A DNA stretch of 53,672 nucleotides from Clostridia bacterium. Its GTDB lineage: Bacteria > Bacillota > Clostridia > Oscillospirales > Acutalibacteraceae. Location of the stretch: NCBI GenBank assembly GCA_017397125.1, contig JAFQKB010000077.1:1-53672 (forward strand). The letters are read 5' to 3'. Of this stretch, positions 40,953 through 48,920 are shown piece after piece (within the stretch, counting starts at the first letter, position 1; each line of letters begins with the position of its first letter). Position numbers and translations under genes: made by a program. Below the pieces are notes generated by a model, which saw only the letters and a list, made by a program, of their open reading frames with translations, had not been told where the DNA came from and searched no databases.

Positions 40953-43900
40953 TTACACGTTGCCTATTTCCAAGGCCATATAACCTTCATCTATATGGGA
41001 TGCTGCCCAGTTGTATTTTTCTTGGAAGAACCAACGCAGAGCATAAATAGTCGTTACGTCATCCAACAAAAAGCTTTCTCCTTTTCCCTGGTACAGGACA
41101 CTCCCTCCGGGGGCGGCCATAATATACAGTTCAGAAGGATCCTCTGCATTGTACATTTGTTGATGTGCTGTATCGAGTATAGCCTTTTTGTTTTGGTACG
41201 TTACCTCCGCAAGGGTATCGCTTTTCCACGTGACCTTTGCGCCAAGTTCTCTCAGAATCGGCACAAAAGGTACCAGCATAAGATCCGAATTCTCATGATA
41301 GAGATCTTTGCAATACACCATCCATTCACCTTCCGGCAGTTCTTTCCCCAAGACTACCAGTGTACCGTTTTCCACCGGGGATCTCTTATGGTCAGGGTCC
41401 AGCGTCTCCCAATCCGTCGTATCCGCCGTAGTCGAGGCGGTCGTCCGGGTGGTGCTCGCGGTGGTCGTCGTGGTGGTAGTCGTGGTTGTGGATGTTGATG
41501 TACTCTTTTTCCCCCAAATCATATCCTGTCCATAATAATAGTCTGCGCCATGTTCAACGTGGTATAGCTCTCCATCCACCTCAACGGCGCTCAATCCTTT
41601 TTTAATGATTGTGCCATCTGAATATTCTATTTCCACATAATACGTGTTCGCTCCATTCAGATGAAGGGGATCATCCACTCTTTCTTTAATTGTAAACGTT
41701 CCAAGCCAATTTAAAACCTCTGCCTTATCTTCGGCAGGAACGTCCCTTACCTTTACCGCACCATAATGACTATAAAAAGTAATACGGCGAACGTTTTCCG
41801 TATTGAATACGATTACATCAGGAACAACGTTATTCTCGGTTGTAGTGGCCGTACTTACCGTAGTTGTGGTCGTACTCGCCGTAGTGGTGGTCGCGGTCGT
41901 AGTGGTCGGCTTTGTGGTTGTGGTCGTGGCGGTCTCGTCCCGGTATACGTAGGGATGGTACCGGTCTGAATCGGGTTCTCTATCCACAGCCTGCAAAGTG
42001 CGGTCTGCAGGTGAGTTCTTATATATATACAGACACAGATTTCGCGGGATCGCCGTCAGAGTATCGTCCTCCAGCTCCACCGTTTTGGTAAGATACAGGT
42101 TTTGTAGCTGAGGATGATACCCAAAGGCGTCGTTGGTGATCTGCTTCACAAACTCCGGCACGTAAAAACTCTCCTGCTTTTTCCCCTCGGGATAGGAGAT
42201 CAGCGTTTCGCCGGTGATGTCGTACAGCACGCCGTCCACCGTCTTATACGCCGGGTTTCCGGCGGCCACCTGAACCTCCGGCAGACAGGATGCCCGCCAA
42301 AACGGATTGGTGGCAATCTCCGTCACCGTGGAGGGGATCACCGCCCTGCGCAAATTGTAGCACCGATAAAAGCTGCTGCCGTTGATGCGCTTGAGTCCCT
42401 CGGGCAGGGTGATGGACAAGGCGGTTGTGCGTTGATAGAAAGCATAATTTCCCAAGGCCACCACGGGCAGTCCGTCCAACCGAGCCGGCAGCACAATGTG
42501 GGTCTGTTCGCTCAAACACTGGACGATCTCAATGCCGTCGCGCACCTTTTTGTAAACAAAATCGCCGCTAAGATATTCTCCGTCCGATGGCGTATACGAA
42601 TAAATAGTATCCTCAGTCAATGCGTAGATCAGCATGGGATCGTCCTCTACCGGCTGTCCGTCGTATCCCACCACAATTGTGGTGCCCTTGAGTGCGGCAT
42701 TACCCACCAGATGCTTGACCGATACCTTGACCGTATCTCCCAGCTCCCGGTCGGATTCGGTCACCTTGAGCAGATAGTAGTTGCCCTCATTGTTCCATTC
42801 CAGCACCTCGCCGGTGACGGTGGCCTGCACCGCCGCGGGGGACACGCACCACCGCATCAAAAGATCGAGGGTGGTTAGATCCGTGTCGGTAAAGGTTGCC
42901 ACACGGCTGCCGTCGTACAACGTCATGCCGGTTAGGTCGATGTAATACTTTTTGTCGTCCTGCAGACAGAAATAGCCGTCGTACCGCCAGGTGCGATCCA
43001 GCAGCACATCGTCCATCCACTGCAGACGATCCACTATCTCCTGCAGTTGCTGCCGATAGCCATCCTCCAGCGCATAGCGGGGCATCTCGATGGCCGTGCT
43101 CATATCCCATACCGGTTGGGTGTAGGTGACACAATAGTATTCCTCCGGGATGGCGGTAGAGCTACCCGACGTTTCGTCGTATTCCACCTCGTAAAACGCC
43201 AGCTCCTCCAGATAGGGGCTTTCCTTTTGTCCGGACATATCGCACCGGATGGCGTAGTGGCGCAGCACCCCCTTATCGTCCCGATAGGAGATGGCCCGGT
43301 TGACGGTGGCGTCGTTGACATAGGTGGCCAGAGCCAGCGTATCCTCCGGGGTCAGCGCGTCCAGGGTGTACAGCGTCTGCTGGACCCGATAGAGGGTGTT
43401 GCTTGATATGGTATCCGAATCCGTGAGGGCCAGCAGCCGCAGGTCGGTGACCGTCCGGCTGGTTTGGATAAGCAGGGTGTAGTTTTGCTCCGGCACGGTG
43501 GTATCCGTAAACCGGATGCTGTCCGCGGGGGCTTCTCCCACGCGCAGGCTCAGCTCGTTGGCGCTTTCATAGTAGTATCCTTCGCCCAGGCTGCTGTCCA
43601 TCCGCCAGCCGTCCCTGGTCTTGACCAGGGTAGGGGTGTAGATAAAGGCGTCGTCCAAATCAACAAACTGCGTGTTCATCTCCACCGTCACCGAGTTCCG
43701 GGTACGCCCCACGATGCGGGCGGTGTCATAGAGGTAGGTGGTGGAAAACCCATAGCCGCCGGAGTATATATTCACATACAGTTTTCCGTCGTATTCCAAA
43801 AACTCCGGAGCATTGTCCGGGGAATCATAGGGATGATCCAGATATTTGAAAAACAGCGTTTCGGCGGCCTCTTCGGTCATCACCGCCAGTATCATATCCC

Positions 43901-45047
43901 GGATATCCTGTATGCTGGAGAACCGCTCATCGGTGGACAGCCAAAAATTCTCGTCCAGAGGGTGGGGCTGGGAGGAGTCCGCCTTTGGCATTTCATCGGC
44001 AAACATAAATTCCAGCTCGATCTGCCGCTCCACCAGGTCTGCCAGCAGCTCCTGGGCCTGGGCGTCGGTGAGTTTGGAAGCGCTTACATCCCCGTAAAGT
44101 CCGTCGCTTTTCTTGGGGTTGGGCAAAAAGCACACCGCCACGGCGATGCTGGCCACAATGGCGGTCAGCAGCAGCCAGAAGGCCGGCTTTTTGTAATTGA
44201 GCACCGATTTAATGCGTTGCTTGACCCCCACCTCGCCAAAGGCCAGGGGGCAGGCCAGGATCATGCGCCGCTGCATGCTGCAGGCCACCAGCGCCTCGGA
44301 ATAGCCCACCTTGGCGGCAGAGGACATATCCTTGACCACCTTTTCGTCGCAGGCCATCTCGATATCCCGACACAGCAGTATGTAGCCAACCCAAATAATG
44401 GGGTTGAACCAGTATACCGACAGCAGCAAAAAGCCCAGGGGCTTCCACCAGTGGTCCCGGCGGGCCAGGTGAGCCCTTTCGTGGCGGAGGATGTACCCCA
44501 CCTGATCCTCCGGCATGCCGGAGGGGATGTAGATGCGCGGCCGGAATATGCCCAGAATAAAGGGATAGGCGATGGCGTCGCAATAGTATACGTTTTCTTC
44601 CCGGCGCAGAGAGGCCCGCACCTTGACATACAGCCGCAGGTAAGAGAACAGGCTGTACAGCAGCATCAGCCCGATACCCGCCACCCACACGATGGACACC
44701 ACGTCGAGAAGGGTCTGCATGGGTGTGGCGCCGGTGTTTTCTACCGGCGGGGAAAAGGTCTCGGAGATGATGGGGTTGACCGTCTCGTTGATCACCGGGA
44801 TGCCGGTGTCGATGGCCGGCGTGTCGGTGACGGCGATGTCCGGCGGGATGGGCTCGGCGCTGGGGATGAGGCTCAGGGCACTCTCCAGGGAAAAGGGCAG
44901 GATCAGCCGCAGGGCCACCACGCCCCACAACAGGCAGGGGATCCACCGGGGCGCTTTTTTGAGCACCAGGCGCAGCAACAGCACCGCCAGGATCATCCAG
45001 CTGGCGGTGAGGCTCATATTCATGAGGTGCAGGAACAGATCAGTCAT
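40953..45047 (-). CDS. Giant BlaR1-like M56 metallopeptidase with composite ectodomain
   Basis: 1364 residues. Residues 1-305 are a BlaR1/MecR1-type membrane zinc protease: HERAH near 189-193, third ligand in RDIEMACDE near 228, and a basic loop before the last helix (AFWLLLTAIVASIAVAVCFL). Known sensors then have a penicillin-binding domain; this one has none of its SxxK/KTG motifs. Instead there is a long region of unknown fold (to about 835), BspA-like LRR_5 repeats (about 840-995), a Thr-rich linker (about 1035-1075), a domain of about 100 residues, a second Thr-rich linker (about 1180-1215) and a copper-amine-oxidase-like stalk domain (FVPILRELGAKVTWKSDTLA, 1230-1364). ATG 45047 overlaps blaI, which it would presumably inactivate. 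Confidence 0.88.
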   Translation of the reverse strand: MTDLFLHLMNMSLTASWMILAVLLLRLVLKKAPRWIPCLLWGVVALRLILPFSLESALSLIPSAEPIPPDIAVTDTPAIDTGIPVINETVNPIISETFSPPVENTGATPMQTLLDVVSIVWVAGIGLMLLYSLFSYLRLYVKVRASLRREENVYYCDAIAYPFILGIFRPRIYIPSGMPEDQVGYILRHERAHLARRDHWWKPLGFLLLSVYWFNPIIWVGYILLCRDIEMACDEKVVKDMSSAAKVGYSEALVACSMQRRMILACPLAFGEVGVKQRIKSVLNYKKPAFWLLLTAIVASIAVAVCFLPNPKKSDGLYGDVSASKLTDAQAQELLADLVERQIELEFMFADEMPKADSSQPHPLDENFWLSTDERFSSIQDIRDMILAVMTEEAAETLFFKYLDHPYDSPDNAPEFLEYDGKLYVNIYSGGYGFSTTYLYDTARIVGRTRNSVTVEMNTQFVDLDDAFIYTPTLVKTRDGWRMDSSLGEGYYYESANELSLRVGEAPADSIRFTDTTVPEQNYTLLIQTSRTVTDLRLLALTDSDTISSNTLYRVQQTLYTLDALTPEDTLALATYVNDATVNRAISYRDDKGVLRHYAIRCDMSGQKESPYLEELAFYEVEYDETSGSSTAIPEEYYCVTYTQPVWDMSTAIEMPRYALEDGYRQQLQEIVDRLQWMDDVLLDRTWRYDGYFCLQDDKKYYIDLTGMTLYDGSRVATFTDTDLTTLDLLMRWCVSPAAVQATVTGEVLEWNNEGNYYLLKVTESDRELGDTVKVSVKHLVGNAALKGTTIVVGYDGQPVEDDPMLIYALTEDTIYSYTPSDGEYLSGDFVYKKVRDGIEIVQCLSEQTHIVLPARLDGLPVVALGNYAFYQRTTALSITLPEGLKRINGSSFYRCYNLRRAVIPSTVTEIATNPFWRASCLPEVQVAAGNPAYKTVDGVLYDITGETLISYPEGKKQESFYVPEFVKQITNDAFGYHPQLQNLYLTKTVELEDDTLTAIPRNLCLYIYKNSPADRTLQAVDREPDSDRYHPYVYRDETATTTTTKPTTTTATTTTASTTTTTVSTATTTENNVVPDVIVFNTENVRRITFYSHYGAVKVRDVPAEDKAEVLNWLGTFTIKERVDDPLHLNGANTYYVEIEYSDGTIIKKGLSAVEVDGELYHVEHGADYYYGQDMIWGKKSTSTSTTTTTTTTTTASTTRTTASTTADTTDWETLDPDHKRSPVENGTLVVLGKELPEGEWMVYCKDLYHENSDLMLVPFVPILRELGAKVTWKSDTLAEVTYQNKKAILDTAHQQMYNAEDPSELYIMAAPGGSVLYQGKGESFLLDDVTTIYALRWFFQEKYNWAASHIDEGYMALEIGNV

Positions 45048-45411
45048 GGTGGTTCTCCTCAAAGGCAGCGATCATCCGTTTGATGTCCTCCAGGTCCTTG
45101 GCAGAGGGCTTTTTGCGGGTGGTGAAGGCGGCGATGAACGCCGGCAGCGACCCGCAGAAGGTGTTGTCTACAAACTGCTCGCTCTGGATGGCGTAGAATT
45201 CCTCCCGGGTGATGAGCACGGTGACGGTGCTGTTCTCGGTGTGGAAGATGCCCCGCTCGCACAGCTTTTTGAGCACGGTGTAGGTGGTGGTGCGCTTCCA
45301 GTTGAGCTCGGCCTCGCACAGGGCCACCAGCTCCTTGGTGGTCAGGGGGGCACGCTCCCACACGATGTCGGCAAACCGGGCCTCCACCAGGCCTAATTTA
45401 ATTTCGTTCAT
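45040..45411 (-). CDS. BlaI/MecI/CopY family repressor
   Basis: 123 residues: an N-terminal winged helix (EARFADIVWERAPLTTKELVALCE, then WKRTTTYTVLKKLCERGIF as recognition helix and wing) and a C-terminal dimer helix. In Bla/Mec systems the repressor is cleaved after the BlaR1 partner senses its signal; the partner here is the overlapping downstream gene. The gene's own promoter holds a perfect palindrome suited to autoregulation. Confidence 0.93.
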   Translation of the reverse strand: MNEIKLGLVEARFADIVWERAPLTTKELVALCEAELNWKRTTTYTVLKKLCERGIFHTENSTVTVLITREEFYAIQSEQFVDNTFCGSLPAFIAAFTTRKKPSAKDLEDIKRMIAAFEENHHD

Positions 45412-45459
45412 ATACGTTTACCTCCATTTGTTTTAGATTGGGGTATTGTCTTCGTCTCC

Positions 45460-45488
45460 AGTCTATCATTGATAGACATATTTGTCAA
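45460..45488 (-). promoter_or_regulatory. blaI-blaR promoter with embedded operator palindrome
   Basis: On the minus strand, TTGACA (45483-45488), a 17-base spacer and TAGACT (45460-45465). The perfect palindrome GTCTATCAATGATAGAC (45461-45477) covers most of the spacer and the -10 element, where bound BlaI would exclude polymerase. The half-site differs from the TACA/TGTA of staphylococcal BlaI. Confidence 0.78.
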
Positions 45489-45515
45489 GAGGGATTTTTG
45501 ATCTCTGTGATCGGA

Positions 45516-45553
45516 CGAAAAAGAGGCGGATACCGGTGCCGGTATCCGCCTCT
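45516..45553 (-). terminator. Terminator of the folT-DUF2284 unit
   Basis: On the minus strand, a 13-bp stem AGAGGCGGATACC/GGTATCCGCCTCT with loop GGCACC is followed by TTTTTCG, 16 bases after the DUF2284 gene. Confidence 0.9.
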
Positions 45554-45569
45554 CGCCAATATGTTTGTT

Positions 45570-46139
45570 TTACAGGTTAAAGAACAGCGCCCCGAAATAG
45601 GTGACGGTGTTCTGTCCGTTGATGTAGTGCATCCCGGCCAGCTCCGCCAGCTGGGATACCTGGATGCCGTAGGCCTCCAGAGAGGGGATGGCCTGATCCG
45701 GAAACCGGCAGGGTTTATCCTCCTGCCGGGCGCAGACGGGGCAGACGTGGCAGCCGCCGGCCCCCAGATGCAGGTGCCGGGAAAAGGGCTCCTGTTTATA
45801 GGCCTGCTTGAGGGCGGCGGTCAGCCGATTGTGCGCCTGGGCGGCGGCCGCCATCCCCTCGATGTCAAAGCTGTCCTCCAGCTGCCCCACGGTCTGGTAC
45901 ACCAGGGCGTGGTCATAGGTGCGCAGCTCCGCCATCAGCGTGTGGATATCCCCCACATCCGGCGGGCACATCCAGCAGGTGCTGTATTTGCCGCAGGTGT
46001 TGGCCGCGCACATATCCCGGTAGATGGGGTCCAGCTCGATGGCGTCCACCTCCACCACCCCAGCCCGGTAGGCGCCCCGGTCCAGGGCGGTTTGCACCAG
46101 TCGATCAAACGTAGCCGCTTTGTTTTCCACAAAACTCAT
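45570..46139 (-). CDS. DUF2284 family metal-binding protein
   Basis: 189 residues. Cysteine motifs CAANTCGKYSTCWMCPP near residues 42-58 and GGCHVCPVCARQEDKPCRFP near 128-147 match DUF2284, predicted metal- or cluster-binding proteins of anaerobes. Function unknown. ATG 46139 (MSFVENKA) was chosen for the purine-rich GAGGAAGG just before it. It lies 16 bases after folT and is probably in the riboswitch-controlled transcript. Confidence 0.85.
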   Translation of the reverse strand: MSFVENKAATFDRLVQTALDRGAYRAGVVEVDAIELDPIYRDMCAANTCGKYSTCWMCPPDVGDIHTLMAELRTYDHALVYQTVGQLEDSFDIEGMAAAAQAHNRLTAALKQAYKQEPFSRHLHLGAGGCHVCPVCARQEDKPCRFPDQAIPSLEAYGIQVSQLAELAGMHYINGQNTVTYFGALFFNL

Positions 46140-46155
46140 TCCTTCCTCGTGCCTG

Positions 46156-46899
46156 TCAGAACAGTTTGATGTTGTGGTCGGCGACAAAGCCCTTGAGGAA
46201 AAACACGTAGAACAGCACCAGCCCCACCGACAGGGCGGTGAGCACCCCCACCAGCACGTAGTGCGCCGGCTTAAGTTTTAGTATCGGTTTCTCCGGCAGC
46301 AGACGCAGCCGATAGAGGGCGGGGGACAGCGCCCCCAGCACCACCGCAATGAGGATGGCCTCCACCGGGAACATCACCAGATTCTTGACGATGCGGGTGA
46401 GGTTGATGAGGTTATAGGCTTGGGCCTTTTCCACACCATAGAACACCAGATAATACCACTTCATAATCAACGAGGTCAGGACCACGTTGCTGACCATATT
46501 GACCGCAAACTTGGCGGTCATGGCCCGTCCCACCGTCAGCCGACGTCGCCAGAAGAACAGGCCGAAGATGAAGGAGCTGCTCATATCGGACAGCATAAAG
46601 GGCAGAAAATAGGGACCGTCCGGGTGGAGCAGATACCCCAACGGGTCGCTGACCATGGCGCCCACCACCCCCACGACCGGGCCGTAGACCATAGCGCCCA
46701 CGGAATTGAACAGCGCCGCCACGTTGATATTCAGGCCCGGCGCCAGGGGGATCTCCAGCATCTTGCAGATGGCCCGCAAGGCCACGATCATGGCCGCCAG
46801 CGCCAGCATACGGATGCTTTTGAGATTGGCGGCCGCCTCTTTCCAATAGGCGGCGGAGAAGATCGACGGTGCGGTCAGGGGGGACTTACATTCGGACAT
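46156..46899 (-). CDS. folT: Folate ECF transporter substrate-binding (S) component
   Basis: 247 residues, six membrane helices. The S-component pattern is seen in SIRMLALAAMIVALRAICKML, GLNINVAALFNSVGAMVYGP, GAMVSDPLGYLLHPDGPYF and LSDMSSSFIFGLFF. Substrate assignment to folate rests on the tetrahydrofolate riboswitch just upstream plus family resemblance. It would need the shared EcfA/A'/T module, which is not in this window. AAAGGAGG lies 8 bases upstream of ATG 46899 and is part of a regulatory hairpin. Confidence 0.92.
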   Translation of the reverse strand: MSECKSPLTAPSIFSAAYWKEAAANLKSIRMLALAAMIVALRAICKMLEIPLAPGLNINVAALFNSVGAMVYGPVVGVVGAMVSDPLGYLLHPDGPYFLPFMLSDMSSSFIFGLFFWRRRLTVGRAMTAKFAVNMVSNVVLTSLIMKWYYLVFYGVEKAQAYNLINLTRIVKNLVMFPVEAILIAVVLGALSPALYRLRLLPEKPILKLKPAHYVLVGVLTALSVGLVLFYVFFLKGFVADHNIKLF

Positions 46900-46907
46900 A
46901 AAAATAA

Positions 46908-46956
46908 CCTCCTTTTCTGTACAGAATAGCCCGGGGCTGTATACAGAAAAAAGAGG
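46908..46956 (-). promoter_or_regulatory. Ribosome-site-sequestering hairpin of the folT leader
   Basis: In the folT transcript, CCTCTTTTTTCTGTA (46942-46956) can pair with TACAGAAAAGGAGG (46908-46921), which contains the folT ribosome site. The upstream arm can instead pair with GAGAAAAGG just before it. This is a plausible expression platform acting on translation. Confidence 0.65.
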
Positions 46957-46973
46957 CCTTTTCTCGGTATGTC

Positions 46974-47077
46974 ACAGCGGGATGCAACCCACAAACCGCA
47001 AGGGGACGCGCCCCTTTTCGTCCCGCCGACAACTCCCCGTTCGGCAGGCACTTTACGCTTGTGGATTTACTCTGTAG
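46974..47077 (-). ncRNA. Tetrahydrofolate (THF-I) riboswitch aptamer
   Basis: The minus strand carries the conserved blocks of the THF riboswitch in order: ACAGAGTAAAT, CCACAAGCGTAAAGTG, GGGGAGTTG, GACGAAAAG, GCGGTTTGTGG and TTGCATCCCGCTGT. P1 pairs ACAG with CTGT, P2 pairs CCACAA with TTGTGG, and an apical AAGGGG/CCCCTT stem is present. The length of about 100 nt matches. High THF would be expected to lower folT expression. Assignment is by eye against the known consensus. Confidence 0.85.
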
Positions 47078-47087
47078 CTTGAGTGGT

Positions 47088-47116
47088 ATTGTACCACAGC
47101 CGGAAGAAAATGTAAA
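47088..47116 (-). promoter_or_regulatory. Promoter of the riboswitch-folT transcript
   Basis: On the minus strand, TTTACA (47111-47116), a 17-base spacer and TACAAT (47088-47093), about 10 bases before the first aptamer base. Confidence 0.8.
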
Positions 47117-47124
47117 GAGAAAAA

Positions 47125-47147
47125 GAAAAAAGGCGGAGCGATCCGCC
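47125..47147 (-). terminator. Terminator of the third sigma module
   Basis: On the minus strand, stem GGCGGA/TCCGCC with loop TCGC is followed by TTTTTTCTTTTTC, 12 bases after the stop of the 47160 gene. Confidence 0.85.
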
Positions 47148-47159
47148 TTTTTCGCTTGC

Positions 47160-48296
47160 CTATCCGTTGATGGAGCCGTCCCACAGCTTCAGATCTGCGA
47201 TGTATCGGCTGTCCACCGCCGGCACGTAGTAGGTGGCAAAGGATTTTATGCCCGGCAGATCGTCATCAAGATAGGCGGACTCCGGTTCTTCTACGTAGAA
47301 TTTGTAGTAGGGTACGAAGGTGGAAAACCAGGGAGCCGTGTGATAGGTAAGCTCCACCTTTTTTATAGTATCCGTTCCCGGGAACGGATCGATGGTGCTG
47401 GATACGTAATACCCTTTCTCCAACAGTGCTTGCGCCTTTTTCACGGAGATGATGGGGTATTCTCCGATCACCTGGGACAGGTCGTATCGGTCAAAAGAGA
47501 TGCCCATCTGCCCATCACCCCAGTCGCCGAGGCGAACTTTGTGGAATGCGTGATTGAGCAGAACTCCAATGGGATCTTTGACCTGATCATAGATCGCCAC
47601 GGTCGTCCAAGATTGTTCACCATAGATCGTGTAGTCGCCGTTGGCTATCTCGATATACGGGTTTTCCACTCCAATAACGTCCCGATATTCCTTAAGCAGA
47701 TATTGAGCGGAGCGGTATAGCTCGTCATAGGAGGCATAGGGGTCCAGCGTATAGTCCTCCGGCATCGCCGTGAGAATAATCAGACGGTCACTTGTACAGG
47801 ATACCGTATACCGGTCGTCGGACAGATAATAGCCGTAAAATGCACTGTATTGGAATTCCGGTGCCGAGGTATCCATACCCAGCAGGGCGGCCTTTTCCAG
47901 AATCGCCTGCTTCATGGCGGCTTCTTCCTCGAAGAAAGAAGTGGGATCATCGGCGTGGTGCAACTCGACGCCCCGGCTGTTGTCGTATACCGGCAGGGTA
48001 CGGATGCGGCTGTTCGGAGTCCAGGGGGTGTGGAAATTCATCTCTTCAAAGGAATAGGCGAGATAGGCCTCCCGGCCCATAGCCCCCTCGGTGTCTTCGG
48101 GGATGGTGAGCATCGGCAGGTCGGGATAGGAATAGCGATTATAGCGGGCGGCGCCGCCCCCCACCAGCAGGGCCACGCAGGCAGCCACGGCACACACCCG
48201 CAGCCAGAGGGTCTTGCCGGCTTTGCGCCGGACTGCCTCGGTCACATAGGCGTCGTCTATCTGGCCGATGGCGTGGAGCAATCGGTTGTTTTTCAT
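47160..48296 (-). CDS. Membrane-anchored partner of sigma factor 3 with anti-sigma-like N-terminus
   Basis: 378 residues. It begins MKNNRLLHAIGQIDDAYVTEA, matching the first residues of both serpins in spacing (11 residues to IG, then x-x-D). A membrane helix follows (LWLRVCAVAACVALLVGGGA, about 30-49), then an extracellular domain of about 320 residues with no recognised family and no serpin motif. It overlaps its sigma factor by ATGA. The common N-terminus suggests it binds and restrains the sigma factor while the outer domain senses or acts; that is inference. Confidence 0.82.
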   Translation of the reverse strand: MKNNRLLHAIGQIDDAYVTEAVRRKAGKTLWLRVCAVAACVALLVGGGAARYNRYSYPDLPMLTIPEDTEGAMGREAYLAYSFEEMNFHTPWTPNSRIRTLPVYDNSRGVELHHADDPTSFFEEEAAMKQAILEKAALLGMDTSAPEFQYSAFYGYYLSDDRYTVSCTSDRLIILTAMPEDYTLDPYASYDELYRSAQYLLKEYRDVIGVENPYIEIANGDYTIYGEQSWTTVAIYDQVKDPIGVLLNHAFHKVRLGDWGDGQMGISFDRYDLSQVIGEYPIISVKKAQALLEKGYYVSSTIDPFPGTDTIKKVELTYHTAPWFSTFVPYYKFYVEEPESAYLDDDLPGIKSFATYYVPAVDSRYIADLKLWDGSING

Positions 48297-48847
48297 AAGG
48301 ACACACCTTCTTCTTGTAAAAAGTTTTTGAGCTTCTCCCGGGTGCGGAACAGGGTCACCGCCACGTTCTCCCGGCTGATACCCTGCCTGGCGGCGATCTC
48401 CTCCAGGGAATAGGCGTGCCAATACCGCAGCACGAACAGGCTCCGGGTGCGGGGGTGCAGAGAGCCGAGAAACCGGTCCAGCAGGTCCTTGAGCAGCACG
48501 TCTTCGGCCACCGGGGAGCCGCTGTCGGGGACACATTCCTGCAGTTCGTCCAGCAGCAGCGGGATCTGTCCGTGCCCCCGTTTGTCGGTGTGGCGCTGCT
48601 CGTACCGGTTGAGGGAGAGATTGCGGGTGATGCGGGCGAGAAAGGCGGAAAGACGCTGGGGTCGGCTGGGCGGGATGGCGTCCCAGGTGCGCAGATAGGT
48701 GTCGTTGACGCACTCCTCCGCGTCCTCCCGGCTTTGCAGGATGTTGTGGGCGATGCGGTAGCAATAGGCGCCGTACTTTTTGGCGGTCTCCGCAATAGCC
48801 CGCTGGGAGCGCTCCCAGTATAAGGTCACGATCTTGCTGTCTTCCAT
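48293..48847 (-). CDS. ECF-type RNA polymerase sigma factor 3
   Basis: 184 residues, a paralogue of the two sigma factors at 16523 and 18885. Region 2 is YGAYCYRIAHNILQSREDAEECVNDTYLRTW, and region 4 has RTRSLFVLRYWHAYSLEEIAARQGISRENVAVTLFRTREKL. ATG 48847 (MEDSKIV) has AAAGGAG upstream; a longer frame to 48877 lacks a site and breaks the MED start shared by all three. Confidence 0.92.
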   Translation of the reverse strand: MEDSKIVTLYWERSQRAIAETAKKYGAYCYRIAHNILQSREDAEECVNDTYLRTWDAIPPSRPQRLSAFLARITRNLSLNRYEQRHTDKRGHGQIPLLLDELQECVPDSGSPVAEDVLLKDLLDRFLGSLHPRTRSLFVLRYWHAYSLEEIAARQGISRENVAVTLFRTREKLKNFLQEEGVSL

Positions 48848-48867
48848 ATTCTCACTCCTTTTTTGAA

Positions 48868-48911
48868 GGTCCTTCACCCTTATAGACAGGAAAAAGTTGC
48901 TGCATATTACA
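48868..48911 (-). promoter_or_regulatory. Shared alternative-sigma promoter block, copy 3
   Basis: On the minus strand, TGTAAT (48906-48911), an 18-base spacer, then GTCTATAAGGGTGAAGGACC (48887 down to 48868). It matches the blocks before sigma factors 1 and 2. It lies 10 bases inside the boundary of the adjacent inverted-repeat element. Confidence 0.62.
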
Positions 48912-48920
48912 CGGGAAAAA

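Noticed and set aside
40953..45047. Beta-lactam sensor annotation for the BlaR1-like protein
   Set aside because: The protease part fits, but no SxxK, SxN or KTG set was found in the ectodomain, so penicillin sensing cannot be supported.
46960..47060. yybP-ykoY manganese riboswitch or cobalamin riboswitch upstream of folT
   Set aside because: GGGGAG and GACATACC resemble parts of those motifs, but the order of conserved blocks, the P1/P2 pairings and the folT gene downstream fit the THF riboswitch.
48297..48764. N-terminal extension of the sigma factor 3 partner
   Set aside because: It is the same kind of shadow over sigma factor 3. The start at 48296 has the ATGA overlap and the shared N-terminal motif.
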